In this document: piece after piece, positions 1 to 4,843 of the stretch
How positions within the stretch are numbered: position 1 is the stretch's first letter
Layout of the letters: each line of letters opens with the position of its first letter
NCBI GenBank assembly: GCA_958419975.1
Contig: CATZIG010000093.1
Span: 1-7,640, forward strand
Source of the DNA: an uncultured Collinsella sp.
GTDB lineage: Bacteria > Actinomycetota > Coriobacteriia > Coriobacteriales > Coriobacteriaceae
Reading direction: 5' to 3'
Length of the DNA stretch: 7,640 nt
Program-made: the position numbers and the translations under genes
Notes under the pieces: generated by a model
What the model was told of the DNA's origin: nothing
What the model saw: only the letters and a program-made list of their open reading frames with translations
Database searches by the model: none

Positions 1-1631
1 GTATCCTCAATGCCGCTGGGATTGATGTACGGGCTCTTATACAGATGCTCGTTGACTACTCGTGCCGAGGTAAAAGGATTGCCTCCGTGCGACAAGCCCG
101 TGCAGCTGGTGTAGTTGATAGACCAGCAACGCTCCAGGACTTTCTCCTTGGCCCTGTTATCGTCCTCGACATCTACCTCGTTGCGCGTGCGCCCGGACGT
201 TTCCTTCAGCGCATTATCGACCCAGCTGAGCTTGTCGGTTCCCGTGAGTTTGTACTTGTCCTGGGCGTATACCTTGGTGCAATAGGGCTCTTTGTCGCCT
301 GTTTCCCCCGCGGCTTCAAAGCCCCGCGCGTCTTGGACGAGACACATAGTGGCGCTGTCGGAGTGAGCCTTGATCTTGTTATCCCATTCGGTGAGGTCGA
401 GTCCCCACGTGTGGCCGCTTACGCTGTCGCCGTCGAGTCCAAATCGACGTAGCAGGACGATCTTTCCGCGCACCTCGCCCAGTGTGGGAACGCGGCTCGA
501 CGTATAGAACAGTTTGGGGTTGTCGTCCAAAACCTTGGCGAAAGCCGTCGTAACACTGTCATCGGTAGCCTCGTCGTTGCCGCGCGATGCGAGCATGATA
601 AGCGCTTCTCTCGGGTTTTCGCTCAAAAACGTTTTAAAGTACCCGATGACATCGGAGAGATGCAGATAGTCCCCGTCTTTTTTGAATAGGTAGAAATCCC
701 CGTGGCAGATGCCAGGGTTGTCGCCCTTTCCGAGCCGGATATCAAAATAGCGAATGCCTTCGAGCAACTGCGTGGGAATGTAATCCTGCTGGCATTTTAC
801 TTGCGAGGATTGGGGCTCAGTGTCGTTGTCCACGCTGCAGGTGCCCGAATCGTGCGTGCCCGGGATGCTCAGCTCGTCGAGGAACTTGTTGTCCTCGACG
901 TATTTCATCCAACATGGTCCGTCGACGTAGCTGCTGTACGTAATCCAGTCGAGGCTGCTAACCGTGGCATCGTTCTTTTTCATGTCGTAACCGATAAGTT
1001 CGAGCTCCCACGGAATGCTCTTACTCTTACTCTTATGGCAGATCTTATTGTTGTCCTGGTCTTCGCCGTTCGATTCTATTGCCAGGTACTTAATGTCTTT
1101 TTTCTCGGTTTCTTTCTCGACCGTGCGGTCTCGGATGATATAGGTTCCGTTTGATTGACGCTCGAACGCAAAAGAGCGGCTGGGCTTGCCGTCATGCTCG
1201 CCACTCCATACGTGGATGACCTTTCCGTCTTTGTCCGAGTCGCCATCGACCGACCAAATGCTGTAGCCCGTCTTCTTATGCTCTTCGAAATTGAGCAAGG
1301 TGCGGATAGCATACCAGTTTGTATCGTCATTCTTGGTCGTTACGTTCTCAAGGATGAGCTTGCTGGACGTGCCGTCATTAAACAGATGGCAGACGTTGCC
1401 GATGACGTTGCCGTCTTCGTTAACGCTTGCGGTACGAAAATAGCCCGCGGGGCGAAGGCGAATGACGAAATTGTCGAGGCTGACTGCTGGCCCGGCCGTG
1501 CCGTCCGCAAAGGCTGCCCGCGGGCTAATGCCCAGCATGGCGGTTTCGGGCAGGCTTGCAAGTGGCGACAACGCCGCGAGTCCAAGGCCCAACGTAAATG
1601 CTCGGCGGCTGATGGCGTGATGTTCGGTCAT
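1..1631 (-). CDS. Exported phosphatidylinositol-specific phospholipase C with N-terminal ricin-like domain (C-terminus outside window)
   Basis: The frame is open from the ATG at 1631 to base 1 (543 codons) and continues past the edge. An SD-like GGAG lies 5 nt before the ATG. The N-terminus has a twin-arginine-type signal (SRRAF at residues 8-12, a hydrophobic stretch, then AFA before Asp43). Residues about 46-213 resemble a ricin-type beta-trefoil, with repeated G-x-I-x-x-W/Y and K-Y-L-A-I patterns. The PI-PLC X region follows: IPGTHDSGT with His260 and Asp261, YFDIR with Arg299, and CHGDFYL with His310. The two histidines are 50 residues apart, as are His32 and His82 of the Bacillus cereus enzyme. 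Near the edge, INYTS (505-509) and YINP (535-538) match the C-terminal part of that family, so only some tens of residues, probably including the catalytic-triad Asp, are missing. Known enzymes cleave phosphatidylinositol or GPI anchors to diacylglycerol and a cyclic inositol phosphate. The catalytic call is firm; the trefoil and Tat calls are moderate. Confidence 0.9.
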   Translation of the reverse strand, partial: MTEHHAISRRAFTLGLGLAALSPLASLPETAMLGISPRAAFADGTAGPAVSLDNFVIRLRPAGYFRTASVNEDGNVIGNVCHLFNDGTSSKLILENVTTKNDDTNWYAIRTLLNFEEHKKTGYSIWSVDGDSDKDGKVIHVWSGEHDGKPSRSFAFERQSNGTYIIRDRTVEKETEKKDIKYLAIESNGEDQDNNKICHKSKSKSIPWELELIGYDMKKNDATVSSLDWITYSSYVDGPCWMKYVEDNKFLDELSIPGTHDSGTCSVDNDTEPQSSQVKCQQDYIPTQLLEGIRYFDIRLGKGDNPGICHGDFYLFKKDGDYLHLSDVIGYFKTFLSENPREALIMLASRGNDEATDDSVTTAFAKVLDDNPKLFYTSSRVPTLGEVRGKIVLLRRFGLDGDSVSGHTWGLDLTEWDNKIKAHSDSATMCLVQDARGFEAAGETGDKEPYCTKVYAQDKYKLTGTDKLSWVDNALKETSGRTRNEVDVEDDNRAKEKVLERCWSINYTSCTGLSHGGNPFTSARVVNEHLYKSPYINPSGIED

Positions 1632-1830
1632 AACTTCTCCATTCGCAGAGTGCGGTTATGCGATAGTTTTGGTCACTATACTGCTCAGATGTTTAAAGAT
1701 GCTGGTTTAATTGCCTGCGCGGCACAATAAATCGGCGGGCGGACGTGTTGGGGTGTTTGTCGTTTTCGTACTGTTGCTACATTTGGAGCGGTTCCGGCGT
1801 CCGGCATCCTCGCGTTCGTCGGCTACAGGC
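1632..1830. other. Non-coding stretch upstream of the PI-PLC gene
   Basis: No credible gene is seen here. Read on the minus strand it holds the PI-PLC ribosome-binding site (GGAG just before the ATG) and presumably its promoter. A TATAGT hexamer at 1680-1675 could be a -10 box, but no convincing -35 lies at the right distance. The stretch is AT-richer than the flanking genes around 1660-1730. Confidence 0.4.
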
Positions 1831-1865
1831 ATAAGAAAGGGAGGGTCGGTTTACCGGCCCTCCCT
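1831..1865 (-). terminator. Rho-independent terminator of the lipoprotein gene
   Basis: Bases 1839-1849 (GGGAGGGTCGG) pair with 1854-1864 (CCGGCCCTCCC) around a TTTA loop, giving an 11-bp stem with a single G-T pair. On the minus strand the hairpin is followed by TTTCTTAT. It lies about 70 nt beyond the lipoprotein stop codon and separates that gene from the PI-PLC gene. Confidence 0.8.
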
Positions 1866-1936
1866 GGGTACGAAGCGCTGGGGTACCGTCGCTTGTTTGC
1901 ACTGCGCCCGTGTTTCCCGCTGCGCTCGCCAGTCGC

Positions 1937-2530
1937 TTAACGCTTGATCTCGATATCGTCGAGCTTGACGTCCATGGCCTCGGTCTTGACCTTGGCGATG
2001 TCGTCGGCAAATTCCAGAGACTTCATCATGGTCTCGACGGCGTCCTTGTGCTCCTCGACGTTGTCGATACGCACGTACACACTGCCGCCGTTAACGTCGG
2101 TGAAGTATTCGGTCGTTACGCCGCCCGAGTGCGTGAAGTAGGCACTGCGCCAGGTCTTGCCGTTGTACTTAACGGGATCGCTCTCGGTCCATCCAGAGTT
2201 GGCCTTCCACTTTGCCTCGTAGTCGAACAGCTCGTCGGCGTTCTTGTCAGAGTCGAAGACAGGGATGAAGCGATCGCTGGCGTGCTCGCTCTCGGTGAAC
2301 TTAAACTGGGGCCTGTCGGCGGTGTCGCCTGCGACGTCGGTGATCTCGACGCCCTCGGGGACCTCGACCTTAAACCAAATGAAGTCGGTCCTCATATCCA
2401 CGGCTGGCTTTTCTGCTCCGCCGCCACCGCCACTGCCGGAAGCGCCGCCGCTGCCACCGCAGCCCACCAGGGCAACTGCGGCAAAGAGACTGATGCAGAG
2501 GGTGAGAATCGCAAAGGCCTTCTTTTTCAT
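1937..2530 (-). CDS. Small secreted lipoprotein of unknown function
   Basis: The 197-residue product starts MKKKAF, has a hydrophobic signal segment (about residues 5-22) and a lipobox LVGC with Cys24. It is therefore predicted to be lipidated and anchored on the outer face of the membrane. A Gly/Ser-rich flexible linker (about 25-38) follows the Cys. The rest (about 40-197) is a soluble, charged, mixed alpha/beta-looking domain with many aromatic residues in its middle. It ends in an amphipathic segment (about 158-197, including TMMKSLEF) of the sort seen in PsbP- or DUF1795-like lipoproteins; that resemblance is only an impression. A strong AGGAGG lies 8 nt before the ATG. The gene has its own downstream terminator, and its upstream side faces the divergent fchA operon. 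I do not recognise a specific family. Confidence 0.85.
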   Translation of the reverse strand: MKKKAFAILTLCISLFAAVALVGCGGSGGASGSGGGGGAEKPAVDMRTDFIWFKVEVPEGVEITDVAGDTADRPQFKFTESEHASDRFIPVFDSDKNADELFDYEAKWKANSGWTESDPVKYNGKTWRSAYFTHSGGVTTEYFTDVNGGSVYVRIDNVEEHKDAVETMMKSLEFADDIAKVKTEAMDVKLDDIEIKR

Positions 2531-2601
2531 GGTCGTGTCCTCCTCGATCTGTAACCGCCCATGGATTACCTGCCTTTACTGTACGCGCGAGCGGCTCGTT
2601 C

Positions 2602-2621
2602 AGGTGGGCCATGTGTCCCAT
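2602..2621 (+). repeat. Intergenic direct repeat, copy 1
   Basis: AGGTGGGCCATGTGTCCCAT matches copy 2 at 2808-2827 at 19 of 20 positions. The core has TGGG and CCCA ends, giving partial dyad symmetry. It lies about 70 bp upstream of the lipoprotein start. Confidence 0.7.
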
Positions 2622-2807
2622 TCTGGGTGCCGGATTTGCGCCGTTAAGTGGCAATATGTCCGGGCGCAAAAGAGGGGAGGGCCGGTGCCGACGCCTCTTC
2701 CCGGGGTGAGGTGCTCGTTGCTTTAATGGGGCGCGTGTGCGGGGGCGTTGCCAACAGGTTCCTTGTTTATAGATATGCCCCAGTTTGTGACGTCCGGAAG
2801 TCTCGAA

Positions 2808-2827
2808 AGGTGGGCCATGTGTTCCAT
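2808..2827 (+). repeat. Intergenic direct repeat, copy 2
   Basis: AGGTGGGCCATGTGTTCCAT has one difference (T for C) from copy 1, 206 bp away. Its position about 55 bp upstream of the candidate fchA -35 box would suit a regulator binding site. That role is inference. Confidence 0.7.
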
Positions 2828-2882
2828 GTTTGCGTTGGCATGGTCTATCGTGTGCCATAGAAATCCGCGATGGCCCGGTGCG

Positions 2883-2911
2883 CTGACGCTCGAGTACTTA
2901 TGGGCTAGACT
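2883..2911 (+). promoter_or_regulatory. Candidate promoter of fchA-folD
   Basis: CTGACG (2883-2888) and TAGACT (2906-2911) are spaced by 17 bp, each matching 4 of 6 bases of the standard -35 and -10 boxes. Transcription would start near 2918 and give a leader of about 70 nt. This is a weak match by eye only. Confidence 0.3.
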
Positions 2912-2933
2912 TAGCACCATTATGTGATCGATG

Positions 2934-2961
2934 CGGTCGGTCGGTGGTTGCCACCCGACCG
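2934..2961 (+). promoter_or_regulatory. GC-rich hairpin in the fchA leader
   Basis: CGGTCG (2934-2939) and GGTGG (2943-2947) pair with CCACC (2951-2955) and CGACCG (2956-2961) around a TTG loop, with a 3-nt bulge GTC on the left arm: 11 pairs in all. No T-tract follows, so it is not a simple terminator. It ends 13 nt before the SD and could affect translation or mRNA stability. It may also be an operator. Confidence 0.4.
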
Positions 2962-2974
2962 ATGTATATGACTT

Positions 2975-2979
2975 GAAGG
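2975..2979 (+). promoter_or_regulatory. Ribosome-binding site that decides the fchA start
   Basis: GAAGG lies only 3 nt before the ATG at 2983 but 9 nt before the in-frame ATG at 2989. The spacing favours 2989 as the true start. The difference is two residues (Met-Arg). Confidence 0.55.
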
Positions 2980-2988
2980 TGCATGCGT

Positions 2989-3621
2989 ATGAGCCAAGAG
3001 ATGATGGACAAGACCTGCCGCGGGTTTGCCGAGGCGCTTGCCGCGCGCGAGCCGGTTCCCGGCGGTGGCAGCGCGAGCGCCTTTGTGGGCGCGCTGGGCG
3101 CCTCGCTGTGCGGAATGGTTGCCCGCTACGGTGCGACTAATCCCGCGCTTGCTGATCGTGCGGATGACCTGACGCGCGCGTTTGCCCAGGCTGATGAGCT
3201 GGCCCAGGAGCTTGTCGAGTTGGTTTCCGAGGACGTTCGTGCCTACAGGCGGGTGTCCGCGGCGTACGGTATTCCGCGTGACGATCCGGCTCGAGCGACC
3301 GCGATTCAGGATGCGCTGCATGTGGCCGCTATGCCGCCGTATCGCATTATGGATGCCTGCGGGCGTGCGCTGGCGCTGCTCGAGGACATGGCCGACAAGG
3401 GTTCGCGTCAGCTGCTGTCCGATGTGGCGTGCGGCGCCGTGTTCTGCCGTGCCGCTATGCAGGGCGCGAGCTTGACGCTCTTTGCGAACACCACGTCTAT
3501 GAAAGATCGCGTTCGTGCCGAGGAGCTCGAGACGGCGTGTGATGAGCTGCTCGACACATGGTTGCCGCGCGCCGATGCGCTGGCGCGCCGCGCCGCCGAC
3601 GCTGCAAGGAAGAGAGGATAG
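2989..3621 (+). CDS. fchA: Methenyltetrahydrofolate cyclohydrolase / formiminotetrahydrofolate cyclodeaminase family protein
   Basis: The product has 210 residues from the ATG at 2989 (212 if 2983 is used), the normal length of the stand-alone family. The N-terminal motif PVPGGGSASAF (about residues 21-31), followed by a small-residue helix, is the hallmark of the cyclodeaminase/cyclohydrolase fold. The remainder is all-helical in character, as expected. Family members act in the cytosol on folate, interconverting 5,10-methenyl-THF and 10-formyl-THF (FchA of acetogens and purine fermenters) or deaminating formimino-THF (histidine breakdown). No formiminotransferase or histidine-degradation gene is visible. 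The stop codon is only 2 nt before the folD start, so the two are surely co-transcribed. This and the FolD substitutions favour the cyclohydrolase role, though sequence alone does not settle the substrate. Confidence 0.88.
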   Translation: MSQEMMDKTCRGFAEALAAREPVPGGGSASAFVGALGASLCGMVARYGATNPALADRADDLTRAFAQADELAQELVELVSEDVRAYRRVSAAYGIPRDDPARATAIQDALHVAAMPPYRIMDACGRALALLEDMADKGSRQLLSDVACGAVFCRAAMQGASLTLFANTTSMKDRVRAEELETACDELLDTWLPRADALARRAADAARKRG

Positions 3622-3623
3622 CC

Positions 3624-4478
3624 ATGGCTGAGCTACTGAAGGGTGCTCCCGTTGCCCGTGCTTTGACCGAGGAGCTCGCTGCCCGCTGCGTGGCTTTGCG
3701 CGAGCGCGGCGTTGTGCCGACGCTGGCCATCGTTCGCGTGGGCGAGCGCGAGGACGACCTGTCCTACGAGCGCGGTGCACTCAAACGCTGCGAAAAGGTG
3801 GGCATCGAAGCTCGTCGCGTGTTGCTGCCTGCCGATGTTTCGCAGGATGAGCTGCTGGCGGCTATCGAGGGCATCAATGCCGACCCCGCTGTTCACGGAT
3901 GCCTGATGTTTCGTCCGTTGCCCGCTGGGCTTGAGGAGGATACAGTTGCCGCGGCACTCGATCCCGCCAAGGACGTCGACTCCATGACGCCGGCCTCGCT
4001 GCTCACCACGCTTTCGGGGCGAGGCGAGGGCTTTGCTCCCTGCACGGCAGAAGCCGTGTTGGCGTTGCTGGACCATTACGGCGTTGAACTGGATGGAGCT
4101 AAAGTTGCCGTTGTTGGTCGCTCGCTGGTAATTGGCCGTCCCGTTGCCGCCATGCTTACGGCTCGCAATGCCACGGTGACGACGTGCCATACGCATACGC
4201 GTGACCTAGCTGCCGAGTGCTGTTCTGCCGACATTGTTGTTGCCGCGGTTGGACGCGCGCGCACGATTGGCGCGGATGCGGTTCGCGAGGGCCAGACGAT
4301 CATCGATGTTGGCATTAATTGGGACGAGGCTGCCGGAAAACTGGTCGGCGACGTGGATTTTGATGCTGCGGAACCGATCGTTGGCGCCATCACACCCGTG
4401 CCGGGCGGCGTGGGGGCTGTGACCACCGCAATTCTCGCCAAACACGTGATTGAGGCGGCGGAGCGCGCATCGAAATAG
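3624..4478 (+). CDS. folD: FolD-type methylenetetrahydrofolate dehydrogenase, probably lacking cyclohydrolase activity
   Basis: The product has 284 residues, the usual FolD length. AGAGGA lies 5 nt before the ATG at 3624, so a longer frame opening at 3558 inside fchA is not the start. Family landmarks are SYERGALKRCEKVGI (47-61), RPLP (97-100), KDVDS, the Rossmann region VVGRSLVIGRP, VIDVGIN-like IIDVGIN, and ITPVPGGVG near the C-terminus. FolD oxidises methylene-THF to methenyl-THF with NAD(P)+, and usually also hydrolyses it to formyl-THF. Here the catalytic Lys found four residues after the conserved Tyr (Lys54 in E. coli, Lys56 in human MTHFD1) is Ala52. The partner Gln of the usual VQLPLP motif is Phe96. 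Similar sequences occur in clostridial FolD proteins. I infer a dehydrogenase-only enzyme working with the adjacent FchA. Cofactor preference cannot be read with confidence. Confidence 0.93.
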   Translation: MAELLKGAPVARALTEELAARCVALRERGVVPTLAIVRVGEREDDLSYERGALKRCEKVGIEARRVLLPADVSQDELLAAIEGINADPAVHGCLMFRPLPAGLEEDTVAAALDPAKDVDSMTPASLLTTLSGRGEGFAPCTAEAVLALLDHYGVELDGAKVAVVGRSLVIGRPVAAMLTARNATVTTCHTHTRDLAAECCSADIVVAAVGRARTIGADAVREGQTIIDVGINWDEAAGKLVGDVDFDAAEPIVGAITPVPGGVGAVTTAILAKHVIEAAERASK

Positions 4479-4510
4479 GCGTTTTGGGCTGTTTGAGGGG
4501 TTAGCCATAT

Positions 4511-4520
4511 ACCACGTGGT
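4511..4520. repeat. Perfect 10-bp palindrome ACCACGTGGT at the element's left end
   Basis: ACCACGTGGT is fully self-complementary and overlaps the first 5 bases of the left inverted-repeat arm. The right end lacks the equivalent, reading GACCACAGG. It could be a regulator site or a chance extension of the arm. Confidence 0.4.
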
Positions 4521-4551
4521 CAAAAAGCGCCAAATATGAGTACTGTTGCCA
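4516..4551 (+). repeat. Left inverted-repeat arm
   Basis: It begins GTGGTCAAAAAGCGCC and ends CTGTTGCCA. It matches the reverse complement of 4709-4744 at 32 of 36 positions. Confidence 0.9.
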
Positions 4552-4578
4552 TGATAGTCACATATGTTTTACGTCTTT

Positions 4579-4617
4579 TGGGTTTCCTAACGATATTCAT
4601 TCTCGTTAGGAAACCCA
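4579..4617 (+). terminator. Strong hairpin terminator inside the inverted-repeat element
   Basis: TGGGTTTCCTAACGA (4579-4593) pairs perfectly with TCGTTAGGAAACCCA (4603-4617) around a 9-nt loop, and the plus strand continues TTTTATT. It lies about 100 nt after the folD stop and is the only good terminator candidate for fchA-folD. The minus-strand side has no T-tract, so it acts in the plus direction. Confidence 0.7.
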
Positions 4618-4708
4618 TTTTATTGAACCTATGGGAATAACGCTGTCTCGCTTTTGGACAAATAGGGATCTTCAGCACTCAATACAAGGAAATTTGCTGC
4701 TACTAAAT

Positions 4709-4744
4709 TGGTGACAGTACTCATATTTGGCATTTTTTGACCAC
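4709..4744 (-). repeat. Right inverted-repeat arm
   Basis: It begins TGGTGACAGTACTC and ends TTTTTTGACCAC, the inverted partner of 4516-4551. It is immediately followed by an 11-bp tandem duplication. Confidence 0.9.
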
Positions 4745-4745
4745 A

Positions 4746-4767
4746 GGGGTTCCGAGGGGGTTCCGAG
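4746..4767 (+). repeat. Perfect 11-bp tandem duplication
   Basis: GGGGTTCCGAG occurs twice with no gap (4746-4756 and 4757-4767), directly next to the right arm of the inverted-repeat element. It may be replication slippage or a trace of element movement. Confidence 0.75.
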
Positions 4768-4830
4768 GTGCCGTGGTTTCGCCCTTTTTGCGCCGAAGCG
4801 ATACACTGTTGCCGTTTGATTTCTTCGCTC

Positions 4831-4837
4831 AAGGAGG
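4831..4837 (+). promoter_or_regulatory. Ribosome-binding site that decides the C69 peptidase start
   Basis: AAGGAGG touches the ATG at 4838 directly, leaving no spacer, but stands 6 nt before the ATG at 4844. The start at 4844 is therefore preferred, and it also puts the nucleophile Cys at position 3. Confidence 0.8.
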
Positions 4838-4843
4838 ATGCGC

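Larger units (their letters stand above)
2551..2982. other. Divergent intergenic region between the lipoprotein and fchA genes
   Basis: No protein gene is convincing here; short frames on both strands lack family resemblance and good start sites. The region holds a 20-bp direct repeat (2602-2621 and 2808-2827), a GC-rich segment with weak pairing (2673-2701), a candidate fchA promoter (2883-2911) and a leader hairpin (2934-2961). Promoters for both divergent genes should lie here, but I could not place the lipoprotein promoter with confidence. Confidence 0.5.
4516..4744. mobile_element. MITE-like or structured intergenic element with 36-nt inverted repeats
   Basis: Bases 4516-4551 pair with 4709-4744. 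Read as plus-strand RNA the stem has 32 Watson-Crick pairs, 3 G-U pairs (4527/4733, 4547/4713, 4548/4712) and one C-A mismatch (4528/4732). The inner 17 bp (4530-4546) and outer 11 bp (4516-4526) are perfect. The 157-nt interior is about 37% GC by hand count, in a GC-rich neighbourhood, and holds a second perfect hairpin. No open reading frame of note, no transposase and no clear target-site duplication are seen (ACCAC on the left, AGGGG on the right). It could be a non-autonomous transposable element, a dispersed repeat or a non-coding RNA. The pairing is certain; the class is a guess. Confidence 0.55.

Noticed and set aside
702..1730. Long plus-strand open frames (702-1154 and 1155-1730)
   Set aside because: They are antisense to the PI-PLC gene, whose minus-strand frame carries clear family motifs throughout. 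The plus-strand products have no recognisable features.
1910..2554. Plus-strand open frame of 214 codons
   Set aside because: It is antisense to the lipoprotein gene, which has a lipobox, a strong SD and a terminator. The plus frame is a GC-composition shadow.
2673..2701. Possible minus-strand terminator (AAGAGG pairing with CCTCTT, followed by TT)
   Set aside because: The outer stem is only 6 bp with a long poorly paired interior, and no minus-strand gene lies upstream of it.
2749..2772. Possible plus-strand promoter TTGCCA with TAGATA
   Set aside because: The -35 is good but the -10 is poor at a 16-bp spacing, and it would give a long leader; not strong enough to list.
2648..2860. Short plus-strand frame in the intergenic region, and minus-strand frames over 2370-2920
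   Set aside because: No SD, no family resemblance and repeat content; treated as non-coding.
3558..4478. Longer FolD starting at 3558
   Set aside because: It would overlap fchA by over 60 bp; the ATG at 3624 has a proper SD and matches the usual FolD N-terminus.
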